Shown in pieces: positions 24,201 to 36,512 of a stretch of 64,000 nt of DNA. The notes under the pieces were generated by a model. That model made no database searches, was not told the origin of the DNA, and worked only from the letters and a program-made list of their open reading frames with translations. The stretch covers positions 1,302,001 to 1,366,000 of the forward strand of contig NHZP01000013.1 of assembly GCA_003313425.1 (NCBI GenBank), written 5' to 3'. The stretch's first letter is position 1. The number at the start of each line of letters is the position of its first letter. A program made the translations under genes and the position numbers. The DNA is from Pseudopyrenochaeta lycopersici. Taxonomy: Eukaryota > Ascomycota > Dothideomycetes > Pleosporales > Pseudopyrenochaetaceae.

Positions 24201-24937
24201 GCTGAGTGAGCATTTGGGCAGCCGCAAACGGCCAGCATTTCACAGAGTAGCTGTAGATGAGGGTTGCTATTTGAAAGCTGGGTGGAACGCTGTGCGAGGG
24301 CTGCGTGAGGGCTGCGTGAAGGCTGCGTGAGGGCTGCGTGAGAGCTGCTGTGAGCGTTGCGCGAGATGACCAGGTGGTGCTGGGGAGGGTCAGACTCGCG
24401 GGCTGATTCGCCTGGCCATCTGTCAAGGGCTGGAACTGGCAAAGTCATATGGTGCGCCTGGACAGCTATAGCGACGCTGGGCGGCCCGGATTCGCTCGAT
24501 GTGAGGCCAAGGCAGCGGAGGCCGCAGTGGCTGCAGGCATTATGGTTGGCGGTGATCGAGGGCTGGCAGGCCATCAATCCGCCGTCTGTCCAGACCCCGC
24601 GAAACGCTCCAGGCAGCCCCCAGCATGGATTTATCCCACGCCATGCGCTGCGCCTTTATTCGCTCTGCATTCCCGCGAAAAGCCTGAGATTGCTATTAAT
24701 CCTATTCGACCTCTGCGTCCGCCTCGTGCCAGGTCACCCTTTCATGCGCTGTCGCTGTCCGGGCTCGCTGCGCCTGCTTCACTTTGCGCGGCCCTCGACG
24801 ACTAGCGAACATTCTACTTATACACAGGCCCGCGGGGAGTCGATGGCGCTGAGCGCTCAAGAAGCACCCACTCTGCATATATCCCCCTTCCCGCATTTTA
24901 CTTTGTCTTAGCAGCATTACCCCCACCAGACCACATC
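21249..24937. other. long intergenic region, no gene seen
   Basis: About 3.7 kb. Frames of up to 190 codons occur in the GC-rich right part (23,880-24,930), but they overlap on both strands and show no motif or codon pattern. That part probably serves as the long upstream region of the gene at 24,938. It includes an 11-bp tandem repeat at 24,298-24,353. The stretch 21,249-23,880 shows nothing recognisable. Confidence 0.55.
24298..24353. repeat. 11-bp tandem repeat, about five copies
   Basis: The unit GGGCTGCGTGA recurs at 24298, 24309, 24320 (first base A), 24331 and, as a 12-bp variant, 24342. It lies about 600 bp upstream of the gene starting at 24,938. The array could bind a factor or simply be slippage; nothing in the sequence decides. 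Confidence 0.85.
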
Positions 24938-26361
24938 ATGTCGCGAAACGCACATTGGCGGCAGTACGAATCAAGCAACAGCACCACCTCGCGCCGGAGC
25001 GGCCGCAGCGACAACAGCGACCGCTCCTACGAGTCGGCCCCAACAGAATACAGCGAAACAGGCCATGCCCGCGCACAAAGCCACGCAGCGGATCGGGATT
25101 ACTTTGCGCCCAGAGACGACAGCAGCGAGGCATTCGAACGGCATCCTCCGCGGTCGTCGGTCGACACCTATGCCTCGACCTCCGAGGAAGACGTTGCCGA
25201 CGACTTCGACGACATGCCCGACTACGATGTTCCGCTGTACCACCACGAGCCCCTCCCTTGCGAGGCCATCCCCACCACGCCGCGCGACTTCGGAGACCTC
25301 TTCCCCACGGCCAAGCGCATATCAATACGACACGATGATGCGACAATCGACGGCAACATGAACCTGAGGGTCGACACCCAGGTCGAGGAGCTAGGCCACA
25401 GGAAGCAAGCCTACACCCTCTTCCATCTCCGCATGCAGGACCTGCGTACCCGCGAGTTCTCCCTCCGCCGATACTGCAGAGACTCTGGCCGCGAAGTCTG
25501 CCACTCAATACGCAAGTACCAGAAGCCCCCCGCGGAGAAGCGCCCTGTCCTCCAGCGTGCAAGCACAGCCCTGGCCAGCCTAGTCAAGTCGGATTCTCGC
25601 CCCTCCACCTCCGCCGGCCTCAAACGCTCTGATTCTGGCTATGAGTCGGTGCGAGGCAGCCTCCACGCCCCAGACGTTGATTCTGAGTCACGCCCCAAGT
25701 CCGCAGGCTACAGCAAAGGCCGTGCCCTGATACCCACCAACACCATCAAGCTCGAATTCTCCAACTACGCCCACCTTGACGTCAAGCGGCGCGGCGCAAA
25801 GTCGCACAAGCGCTATGGCTTTGAGTACTGGGGCCATGATTATTCCTGGAAGCGCATCGTCAAGAAGGAGGCCAGCCAGCCGGGCCAGGAAAGTGTATCC
25901 TACTATCTCGTAAGGGACGACAATGAAAAGGAGCCCCTGGCACACATCTGCCCTGTACGCTTAACCCGTGACGAGGCCCACGAGGAGACGGCAAGGGGGG
26001 GTTGGGTCCCGCCCTGCTATATGCGCATCACCGACGAGAAGATCCTCCAGTCCGACTCTGACATCTCTGAGTAAGTGTCACAAGGCGGCTGCCTACCATT
26101 CATGCAAGCTAATTGTCGTCTAGTGTCGTCGTCGCAACAGGCCTCATGGCCCTCGTGGATGATTGCATCAAGCGCCGCTTTCACTCCAAGCAAAGCACAC
26201 AGTTGCACATCCCACTCCTCCGGACTTCATCCTTCAAGATGAACATGGAGTACATTGGCCCCAAGCGGCTTATTGATGAGGTGTTCCATCGGCGACATCC
26301 TGACGGCGGACTGCCGAAGAGACAGCTGTCCTCATTGCGCCGAGTCCCGACTCAAGCGTAG
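24938..26361 (+). CDS. conserved fungal protein of unknown function
   Basis: Two exons, 24938-26070 and 26124-26361, joined in phase 2, give 456 residues. The first 125 residues are polar, rich in Ser, Asp and Glu, and probably disordered (it opens MSRNAHWRQYESS). The ordered part runs from about residue 130 to the end, interrupted by a Ser-rich linker near 205-255. It has a strand-rich look: RYGFEYWGHDYSWKR, SYYLVRDD, GGWVPPCYMRITDEKIL, then a helix VVVATGLMALVDDCIKRRF rebuilt by the splice. A strand series closed by a hydrophobic helix recalls the tubby/LURP-one fold, but I would not assign it. No signal peptide or membrane span. The intron is supported by the reading frame on both sides. 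Confidence 0.85.
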
Positions 26362-28770
26362 CAATTGCAGTCCCTTGCCTGAATTTGGACACCTTTTCTG
26401 GACTACTGTTTGATCATTGACCCTCTTTGTGGGCCTACCTCGTTGGTGCGAAACCCGCCTCACGACGGGATGTTGCATATATATGTTGGTACATTGTCTC
26501 TCTGAGCTGTCAAAAACTCTTCTGCTGGGTTACGGGCGTTTTCTGCTCCCGTTCAGTCCCGTGTGTCATTTGTAGTCTGTTGTACTTCTTTCCTTTTTTG
26601 TTCCAGCGCGCATCATCATGTTTCAGCATCTGGGACATGCACAGGCGCTGCTGTCCGACAGGGGGGCCTGGTTGTTTGCTGCAATTTGTCTTTGGTATTG
26701 TTAATGGGTTGTTTTACGTTGGGTTGAGCCGTCTCCCCATACGAGTTCCATCCTTGTTGGAATAGGATGGCAGCGAGCGAGCAAGCACATCCTGATTTTT
26801 TTGGTTACACACCCTCCTCTTTGCATGAGGGATCCTCACCTCCACTTCATTGGATCATCACTTTTGGATCCGACACATACATATTTGGTTACGAGGTCAC
26901 GACAGTAATGACGGCCTCAGCGGCCCATTCGAGCTCGAAATTTTCCATCGACTCTTGTCCCCTCTCCCTTTATTGGCGCTTTTGGTGCTAAACAGCAGAT
27001 GACCTTTCGCTTGCGCCCATGCATTGTGCGAGCCTTACAATGATCCTGCGCGCTAGGACACAGTGCTTACCCGTGTTGTGCTGCTGTCGGGTCGGAATTG
27101 ACTTCCGGTAGGGCTCGTGATCAAGGTACGGTTTCTTCTGCCTAACAGTGACAAACACAGCATTACAGTGTGCCATTCCTTGATGGTATTTATATATTTC
27201 TAGGTCTATAAGGATGCTCCAGGCATGCGTCAAGCATGATTGGGCAAGATAATGTGGAGATTGTTGGTGGCCAGTATGGCCAGTGTCACGTGTAAGGTAA
27301 GACAAGGAAGGTAAGCTTGGGCGTGAGGTTTGCTATACTGGAATTTACCGTGACTGTGCACCCTATGATGCTCTGTTGGGGCTTTTGTAGTTTTGACACT
27401 GGAGAGGCGTTTCTCTCCCACAAGGCTCGTAACTAGTGGGTCAACGTTTGAGGTTGGCACCCGCAACTTGGCTGTGACCCAAACAAAGCTGCCGGTATAT
27501 GTGCCTATACGTTGTCAGCCTTCAATATCACAAAATCGAGGTTTGCCACGTAGTTCCAATTGGACTGCATAATAAAGGGCTTGGAACTGCCGGCCACCTC
27601 CGATAGAGGCAAGTCGTACCATAGGGCTACATGAAAGGTTACCCGCAGACTCACGTAGGTGATTAGTAGTTAATAGATGCTACCACTCGCTTCATGATTC
27701 ATTTACGAAGATTGCTCTGTCGGGTCATTACACAATCATCACACCGAGCACAAACAGCAAGCAGGTACCCGTTCCTGTCACCACAATGTGACAGACGGCT
27801 TCTCACCACCCCAGGAAATGCATACCAACCGGAAGACTGCAAACTAGTCTGTCTCCCGCTTTTCTCGGTCCTTGGAACGTAGCGTTGTCAAGGCATCCCT
27901 CGTCGCCTCACCATTTGACGGGATATTCAGAATCTCGGCTAGTTTTAGCAATCTATTCTCATGAGGGGCATGCGTCTTTCGCTGGGTATGATATCATAGG
28001 TGCGCCGCGATGGCCCAGCAGGGTCTGTAAGGCTACTGCACAATGAGTTGTTCTCGCTCCACGCTAGATCATGTCTTGCAGTAGCTGGGTACGCAAACAC
28101 CCTCTCGGGCTGAAGTTCCAGAACACACTCAAACTCGCAGCCATGGCATGCTATGCAACCACTTGCAATGCTATCTGCCCCTCATGAGCAAGCACCTCGC
28201 CTAATCAGACACCAGTCAAAGCCTTGCCAATGCTCGTTATACGCTGCCGGCATGTCGGCCATATAACGATTTTCCTCGACAAGTACAGAAAAAGTAGTGA
28301 AGCCCACTCTCACATCCCCCCCCTAACTTGATCCATCGCCCTGCTCCAGGCTGGAACCAGTCCCTCGGGTTCGGAGGGTTAGGCGGGTTAGGGTTGGGTG
28401 GTTTTTGCGTGCGAAAAAGCATAATTGGCCCACGGAACCTCACGTCCGCATGGCGGCTTCTGGCATCTTGTTGCATGTCAGTTGGAAGAGAGCATGACTG
28501 ACGAAACGGGTGGTCGCATTTGTTCGTTACTACCAGCATCATCTGCTCCTTTCATCTGAGTGAGGCTATTCTGCACCTTGAAGATTATAAGTATTTGTAT
28601 GATCAAAGGCCATTCCCGACTCCGCTGCAATTCATCCGCAAAAACAACCTTGCGATTTTATCGATCGGTTTTCCACACCTCACCTTGTCCATCGGCAAGC
28701 CGCATTCACAACTTATCCATCGGGTTGAGTCCGGAAGTCAGACCATTCCTTCCACGAAACAAACTCTATC
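26362..28770. other. intergenic region, no gene seen
   Basis: About 2.4 kb between two same-strand genes. The 112-codon frame at 26427-26765 directly after the upstream gene is Cys- and Phe-rich and lacks any family feature; it is more likely 3' untranslated DNA. A G-rich, telomere-like string lies at 28376-28398. Confidence 0.55.
28376..28398 (+). other. potential G-quadruplex with TTAGGG-like repeats
   Basis: Four runs of three G at 28376, 28385, 28391 and 28396 with spacers of 6, 3 and 2 bases; the centre reads GGGTTAGGG, as in the common fungal telomere repeat. It is too short for an interstitial telomere. It lies about 370 bp upstream of the small dsRBD gene. Folding is a prediction from pattern only. 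Confidence 0.5.
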
Positions 28771-29170
28771 ATGGCGACTCGCGAGCCCTGGACAGCACGC
28801 CTTCGAGGTACACTTTCCCTTTCTTTACTTCAACTCAAATTCTAATGCTGATGATGGACAAACAGAGCACTGTCTCGCTCGACGCCTCGGCGAGCCCTCG
28901 TATCAAGCTGTTTCTGATCGTCGTGGTAAGAAAACTTGTCAACATCGCCGTAGTCCAACTAAAGTATTTTCAGGAGGCCGGACTGCATGGTCTACAGTTG
29001 CCGTGGTGAATGGCTCTTCGTATGCGGCCCGCTTTTGGTACGATGGAGCCTACATGGAGCAAGCGAAGGAAGACGCTGCGGAGATCGCTTTGAGGAAGCT
29101 CACTGGATATACGGACCCAACTGTTGAACCGCCCCCGGCGAGCCACTACCGAGCCGCCGTAACCGCCTAG
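28771..29170 (+). CDS. small single-dsRBD protein
   Basis: Three exons, 28771-28807, 28866-28925 and 28974-29170 (both introns phase 1), give only 97 residues. After a short N terminus (MATREPWTARLRE) the protein is nearly all one double-stranded RNA-binding fold. It has an opening helix HCLARRLGEPSYQAVSDR, strands TAWSTVAVVNGSSYAARFWYDG, and a closing helix EQAKEDAAEIALRKLTG whose QAKEDAAEIAL matches the conserved KxxAxxxAA-type helix. Stand-alone dsRBD proteins of this size are found in ascomycetes, mostly without known function. The usual lysines at the start of the last helix are replaced by EQAKED, so RNA binding is plausible but not certain. The start ATG has good context. Confidence 0.75.
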
Positions 29171-32100
29171 CTGTTTGCTGCCAGGAACACCGACCATGGG
29201 AGTACCCGGTGGCCTTGAATCTCTCCGGGAGGAAAAGCATTCCATCTCAACCACCATTCTACTTCAATTCAGTCCTTCCACCCTTTTTCTGATGGAGGGG
29301 GAGGGAGGGGGGGTTTTTTTTTTCTTCGAGCCTTTGCCAACGTCATCGCGTCGGGCGTTCATGTTCAACAGAAGGGCACTAATGGATTCTGGATTCTGGG
29401 CGGCTATGTCTTGAGTTATGTTCGTACGATATTGCAATGGAATAGTCCCTCTGTTTGATCTATCCCGTACCGAGCCGATGCCGCCACTTTGAGTACAGAA
29501 GTAATTCCAAAGCAGTTGGGACGGGCCCTGGATGGCGCTAGTGCGGGAATCTCATCAAAAGGTCCTTCCAGTTCTCAACACATACCCAAGCACCCGCTTA
29601 TCTCCTCTTCCTACCTACCAACAGTTCTTGCTCCATGATAGATGACATCACCATGATCCGCAAGATATCCGTCCTTGCCGCACGCCCTGTGCCAGCCGTC
29701 ACCCAAAAGCGCTTTATCCAGTATTTTTTGACAAATCAAGGCTACACAATTAAGTCAGTCGCCTTGTTAGTTAATGCAGGTGGCGGAAAGCAACCGTCCG
29801 GCACAACTTCCCCGCAGGCGAGCTGCGTGACCGAACTTGTCCCGGGTGCCCTGCAGGACATATTGGGTGGTTATCTGTGCTTCAACTCTTCAGAGCACTG
29901 CATTAGAGGTCTGAAAAGCACCTATTGGTATTCTAAGCGCTGTATCCAAGGTCTTTGCCTGCACTATAGCCCCTTGAGAAACAGGTCAGCTGGCCTTGCC
30001 CTCGTCCTCAGCCTTGGAAGTCAGTTCGCTGCAATGGCTCCGCGCCTGGTCAGCTTGCTCTCACTACTCAAGGCTAGACCATAACCCGTATCTGCGATGC
30101 TTTTGCAGGATGCAGCGTGTCATGTTCGCTATCGCTAGTGGCGCGTAGTGGATCTTCTCAAGTCATAATCCGATCTAGACACTGTTACTATACTCCTAGA
30201 GCAACCCCTCAATTACAGCGCCAAATCAGACCCAGAGGCTGATGCATAAAGTGCTTATCTCCTGCATAGGAAGCTGGTTGGTGGCTCATTCGATGTGGAT
30301 TCGCCATAGCCAAGGATTGAAGATTCTGCCACGCTGCTGAGGGGTATTCGTCGCAAGGTTCTTCGCATCGTGATGAACCTCTCTGTGTTTAGTCATAAAA
30401 ATATCTGCAATCTAGCTGCATCACCTCGTTCCATACGAGAACTACAAGTATAAGCTACCGATGTATGCGTGACGAAGGCATGAGAGCTGACCAATGTCCG
30501 CTAGGAATAACGTGCGACCGAAGAGCAGCGCCGAGATGCAGCGTCCCTCCATTCAAGTGGTACGGTGTATCCTATCTCGACCTTAATACCTAAGTGCAGA
30601 TTCTTGGCCCTCGTGCTATGTGCCACATCTGGTCGATCGCACCTTGACCGGTCTGTCATGAAGAGCAACCTTGAGTGAACGCCTATCAGCTGTTGCGTGG
30701 GATTTCTGTGTGTCAAAACGTAAGCAGTTTCAAGGGGAAGCAATCCCACGAAAATCCATCACCAGGATGATCTGCTTCCTTAGGCAAAGAGCCAATACTC
30801 AACACCTTCCGGTGAACTTCCCGATGCTCTGTACCTGTCTGCTAGGCAAAGCTCCACGTAAGTAGCGTGCTTCCAGTAGATAGGAGACAATACCTCGGTG
30901 TCGCTTGGCTCGGGCCGATACACTCGTTTTGCGCTGCAGCAATCTGGACTCAGGTAAGAAGCCACCTCGGAATTTCCCTTCATTGAGAAGGCCCCCGGTC
31001 ACACCAGCGTGGATAGGTATCACTCACAAAACTACTGTATCAGATGCTAATGACCACTAAGTGAGGCAAGTGATTACGTGGAATCTATTTAGTGATGGAG
31101 CTATTACTGTAGTAAATCGATATGTGGCAGCTGGTTTATGGCAGTGCTTTATTGGATGTTGTAGGTCAGGAACTATCCTTCCGTTAAATACTCAAAAAAT
31201 TATCAACACGAAGAAAAGACTGGAAAGCCACGTCATGTCTGTCTCTCATTCATGACTTTACAGAAAGAGAATGCCTCTTAAAGATGAGTGCACTATCGCG
31301 TTCATTTTCTCCGGTTGCCAAGACACCCAGCGATAGAATTGGCTTCATCTGAACAAACAGATTGGAGTATCTCCAGCCCGTGACTGCACTTCAAAACGGG
31401 AGATATTTGAGCTAATTTTATCTGCTCGTGAAAAGAAATGATTGACCCACCGCTGCATTGCACTAATCGATCGAGAAATCACCAAGGTGTGTAGCGTTGA
31501 GCGGTGCTTTCTTGTAATAGTAGAAAGCTCAAGTTAATTGAAAGGGCATACATTCATCTGTCATTGGCTCAATTTTTACTCCAATGTGCAATTTTCCCTT
31601 GGATGGTCCCCGAACTGCCATACTGCGAGCGAGCGAATACAGCCTCGCAGTAACATTTTCAGATGTCATTCGTGCTGGCTAGGCTTGAATGAGCCACTTT
31701 AATGCATCGTTCTCTTATGGGGCAGCTTTCTTTGTTATCCTTGACCGTGAAGTTGCGTAGGTGGTGTTTCAAACCATCCAATAGCACTTAGCCTTCATTG
31801 GGCGGCAATGAGGACACTGTACTACACAGCTGACCGACCATGAGAACGCAAAATTGAGGGTCTGCACAAAGACATCTGCCACTACACTTTCTTCAAAAAA
31901 TTTAAAGCCTTGAGCGTGATAGCACCAGTCATGCGACCAGTCGTCTGCGTAATGCAGGTTTTTCGTTCACTCCTTGTGAGAGCGCTGACGCAACTTGTCG
32001 CATCACCTGCACCTAGGCGCTAAGGTAGCCTGGCTAGGGTATGTCCTCCAAACTCAGCCAAGGTTTTCATCGTGACAACACCTTCGTTACGGCCGCTGAG

Positions 32101-35100
32101 ACGAGCAAGGTGTACGCACTCTTCTATCATAATCGTGCGCTACAGCAAATGGCACTATCGACTACCGCAAGTGGCCTTGCCAGCCAGTCCTCCGACTCGA
32201 ACACATCCGAACCTACCGAGTGATCGGCCCATCATTGACGAAATGCACGACCTCGCGCGAAGTTGCACCAGACAACGACGATGCAAAGTATCAGTTGAAG
32301 ACAGGTCGCCGAGAGAATAGACAAGCAGCATCATCTCCGAGCACCGGATACTAGCAAAGCATTTTCTTCTAGAGGTGCAGCTGAACTTGAGATGATCCGA
32401 GGCACTCAGCATACACATTTAGATTCTTCTGGCCCAGGCACTGGTACTACCAGGCCTACGGAGCTGTCGCTTGTGTGTGTACTCCTTTTGTTGCCCTTGA
32501 CAGAGCGTTATCATACGAAGCTCCCCCTTGCTCCACCACAACGACTATGTCGAATTGTCTCTGACTACGATGTCCCTTCAGAACCTTCCTTGAAGAGACT
32601 TTGAATGATGATAGATTACCAGAATGTCTTTACTGGTAGCTTGCTCATCCCCATGTAGAGAACTTTGCGTGCTTGTCACCAGCCTACCGCTTTCTCACGC
32701 AATCGCTCCTCGCGATCCGAACCTATCCGGCTATCCGTGTCTCATAGTATGAGCCTGGGAGACTACTGCGTATAATCGAGGGTGGAATATCTGCGAGAGT
32801 TGAACATGATGGTGTCTCGAGCAATGACTTCGACAATCTGTTCTGACCTCGGCAGGGGGCTAATGTTCACAGGGAATTTTCAAGAGGTGGGCGAAACCCT
32901 AAGTTGTGGCATGCTTCGAAGAAACATCATTTGCTAGTATGAGCTTCGGTCGGAAGTACCGATGGAATCAGAGCAGCTGTTTGCATACCAGCAGCTTTCT
33001 CGTTTCGAAAAACTTGTCATGCAATTCACTGCACCCAGAAAAAAAATCGTCAGGACTAGCAACAGGAAGGCGATCACGGTCATCACTCACTGCAGCACCA
33101 AGCAAGATATTACGAACTTGTCCTCGTACGTGGCCATGCAGCATGCAGGAGCGCATCCTGTTGCGCACAGGGCTTCGAGTCATTGCGGGCTGAATTATCT
33201 GTACATCACTAATGTTTGTGCTACCAGTTCGCGATTGGATACTTACAATAAGCCCCGACGCTGGGTCGCACTTGTAAAAGGCCGAATACGGCGCCTTTTC
33301 CGTCTATAGTAGACTGTGAGCTCTTGGAGGACTTACCAGTAGGCAACCAGGTATGCTCGAGATAGCCCTCAGAAATACGACTATCAGAGCTATCCCTACA
33401 GACACAATCGAACGCATATCGCCATTTGCGATACATGAAGAAACATGCACATGTCATGGAAACTAACGATGGACAGGATGGCAAGCGCGAAATGCGCGCC
33501 TATGGACAAGCCACAGATCTTGAAGCTTGCAGATGTTGGCAGCAACCTCGACGCTGTAATCCCGGGATGGAGTCGCGGCCACAATGGCTGTTTTTGGTGA
33601 GCTGCCAATCGACTTTCGCTTTCTGAATCGGCGTCTATACCCATATCGAGAAGCTCGTAGCCAGGTAATTGGTCAATACATGCTCTTTCGTATTGATCCT
33701 CGCAGCATATTATATCAACGGCTGTTACCACCGTTGACTTTGAACTGTCGATACTCACATATGTGGTAAGGTCAAAAGTAGTATATCAGTTGCCAGGTCA
33801 TACAACGAGATCTCAACGCAAAGTAGTGATTGTCTTAACATAGCAGGAGCTCCCGACCAGACAACCAATTGCATCTGTACTCAAATCGTGACAGGCATAC
33901 GAGAAAGGGCCGATTCCACATGCGAAATTAAGTTCAGATGAATGCCGGAGTAGCCGTTTACGGTCCGAGCCGTATCCGAGCACTCTTTCCGCCAATCATG
34001 CTTTCCGATCGACCTGTTGGACCTCCTAGCTGGGTCCCACTCAAATCGGTGTCAACTTCGCCCCAAGGTCAAACGCTCTCCAACCCTCCAACAAACTGCG
34101 GGCATATGTTTGTCACCAATTACGGGACGTTCTATAATAGACAATTCGTAAACAGAGACACATGATTCGAGAACCAGATTGAAAGTCGTCAATGTGATAA
34201 TATTGCATGGACGAATGCAGCGCTATCACAACGCACGGTTGCAGGACTCATCTTGTCTCCACTTCGCGTCACGCCCCCACACTTATCATGCGATGCGGCG
34301 ACGAGTCCGGCGGATTGTTAGAATGTGGCTTATGATATTTGGGATCTTGCTGCGTAATAGTAATACTCCTTTTCTGCATGCGTTCCGTTTCTCCAACCCC
34401 AACATTCATGTCCAACGATGTGATATTCCAGCTCGCCGTCAGCCTGATCGAAAAGATTCTCAATCAATGTATATCCGTAAAAGAAGCCACTTTGCGATGC
34501 ACGCTGTTGGGTCGACGGAGACCTAGAATGGGCGGTCCATGAGCACATGTGCATCAACTAAGTGCTCACTCACTTAGTATCCTACGATGATTGAGAGCTT
34601 TGGAGCTCCTTCATACCTTATCGGCCTTCTCGAGCAACAATATCAATTCAGAAGTGGATCTCGACTCCTGTGCGACCACGAGGCTGATGGGGCCTCACAA
34701 CTCTGCGCTTGATATGTCCAGACGAGCCAGTGTCTGCGCGCCCCGAACTCGTCCTGAACACTTCATAATTCATATTAAGTATGAAGTGAAACTCTCGCTG
34801 TACTTCTTGCTCAACTTAGGAAGTCACCGACAAGACTGCTTTTGTTTGTCGTATGATAGAACCACTGAGTTGAATTCTAGGAGTAAATGAAACGCAACAT
34901 CACACAACGTCCTCGAAGAACAATCGCCGATACATTATCGCATAAAAACGCACAACCGTCAAGTTTCGTCTCCCAAGTCGCCGTCATGACCGTCGAAGCA
35001 CGAGCAATCGCATACAACTCGACTCTCGAATTTATATAAATAAGCTATGTCGTATAGAGGGCAAGACCGCAAAGATCCTCATGAGCGTGGCAGTATCTCG

Positions 35101-35888
35101 GATTTTAGAACGAGAAGTTCTGGTCTATACAGTCATTATCCTGCTGAACATTGCTTCAGCCTCATTCGAGGATCGAATGCAGATGAGGAGAGTTGACTTC
35201 GCTTCGTTAGTGCAGAACAAAAATTCTCCAGGCAAAGTGAGCGTCCCCCAATTTCTTGCGTTCTAGTAGCTGTACTGTAGCGCACCGATTATTTGCAAAT
35301 CGAATCTGTATAGTTGACATAAAGCAATTTCTAGGGTCTAGCGGAAGTGGCTGAAAACCCCGAGCAACATCGTTTGCGCTCCATCTATAGCCCAACTGGA
35401 TCCAGGACTAAAGTTCTAAGCCTTGTATACCTAAATCTTTGCGCATACTGCCATATTCTCAATCTTTTACATCAGAGTTGACAACTCCCATATGTGGTAC
35501 CATTTAGACCCTGCTTCCTGGCTCTGGCGGCTCTTCTTCGCTTTCCTTCACCGAACTCAAATAATGTGCGGCACTAGGATTAACATCTGCACAAAAGAAT
35601 CTTCTGCTCACGGTGATCATATGAATTCTCTTAAGCCCCTTTTTGTCTTACTCATGGTTGCGGGTGTTACGGTACAGCCATCAACGCTGTGATTGGACAA
35701 GGATGACGGGAAGGCGGCAGCTAATGTCTTCGGTACCAAACTTCAATCCCTTGTACAACATCAGACGGGTAAGCAAGCGGGGATCCGCCTCCGCATGGAC
35801 ACCTTATATGCATAACGGCATGTACAATTCCAGCGAAAACTCAGTGGTGAACTTAAGAAATTACGCTCATACATAGTTCACCAAGAGA
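29171..35888. other. gene-poor region, no supportable gene
   Basis: About 6.7 kb between the small dsRBD gene and the NTF2-like gene. Stops are frequent in all frames. I see no transposase, reverse transcriptase or long repeat. A weak candidate starts at 29635 or 29653 with an Arg-rich, mitochondrial-presequence-like stretch (see findings). Frames at 32041-32223, 32962-33309 and 33396-33758 carry no recognisable motif. It may be a decayed region or a set of poorly conserved short genes. Confidence 0.5.
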
Positions 35889-36407
35889 ATGGCGGACGAT
35901 TTCAAACCTCCGGCATCTGCCTCGACCATCTACGAGGCCATGCACCGCACCGCAATTAACTTTATCTCCGCCCAAACTCAAACCCCCACACTTCCATCAC
36001 GCATGGATTTCGATCGTATACGCGCTCTCTGTGCAACAGACTTCCAACATTCATGGGGCCATAATTATGCCGTCTCCCGCGCTCCCCCACTTCAAGGCTT
36101 TCACTCTGTTGATGGCTTTATTGCGCATCTTCAAAAGATGCTTCCAGCTCTTGAAAGCTGGAAAACAGATATTACCGACATCATTATCGATGAAGTGCGG
36201 TTGAAGGTGGTGCTGAGACTGAGCTTCTGGATGAGGGCGAAGGGTGTGAGCGAAGGAGATATTGTGGAGAATGACTTATTGTGGCTCTTGGAGATGAGCG
36301 ATGATGAGGTGAAGAATAATGGACCAGTGAAGATTAAGAGGAGTATAGAGTTCATTGACGGAGTTGCGGCTGGGAAGTTAAAGGAGCTCATGAGTAGGCA
36401 AGGGTAG
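35889..36407 (+). CDS. NTF2-like / SnoaL-like domain protein
   Basis: Intronless frame of 172 residues. It begins with a helical segment (STIYEAMHRTAINFISA), followed by DFDRIRALCATDFQHSWGHNY, SVDGFIAHLQKMLPALESWKTDITDIIIDEVRLKVVLRLSFWMRA and a strand-rich end. This order, with three helices then a curved sheet and a central Trp, is that of the NTF2/SnoaL-like cone fold, common in small fungal proteins near metabolic genes. Some relatives are cyclases or dehydratases and many have no known activity; no catalytic residue can be named here. It faces the flavin oxidase tail to tail with 105 bp between stops. Confidence 0.8.
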   Translation: MADDFKPPASASTIYEAMHRTAINFISAQTQTPTLPSRMDFDRIRALCATDFQHSWGHNYAVSRAPPLQGFHSVDGFIAHLQKMLPALESWKTDITDIIIDEVRLKVVLRLSFWMRAKGVSEGDIVENDLLWLLEMSDDEVKNNGPVKIKRSIEFIDGVAAGKLKELMSRQG

Positions 36408-36512
36408 GCTCAGAGACTGCAATTGTTCATGTCTATTCTCGAACGACATTCAAGGGCAATTAGCCACTCATATTCAGGTCTATTAGTTCTATGAGCTGTG
36501 ATACATGATGAT

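Noticed and set aside
24936..25562. 208-codon minus-strand frame
   Set aside because: Antisense shadow of the conserved protein gene at 24,938; Cys/Arg/Gly-rich composition is typical of a shadow.
26427..26765. 112-codon frame after the conserved protein gene
   Set aside because: Cys/Phe/Leu-rich and directly behind a stop codon on the same strand; more likely 3' untranslated sequence.
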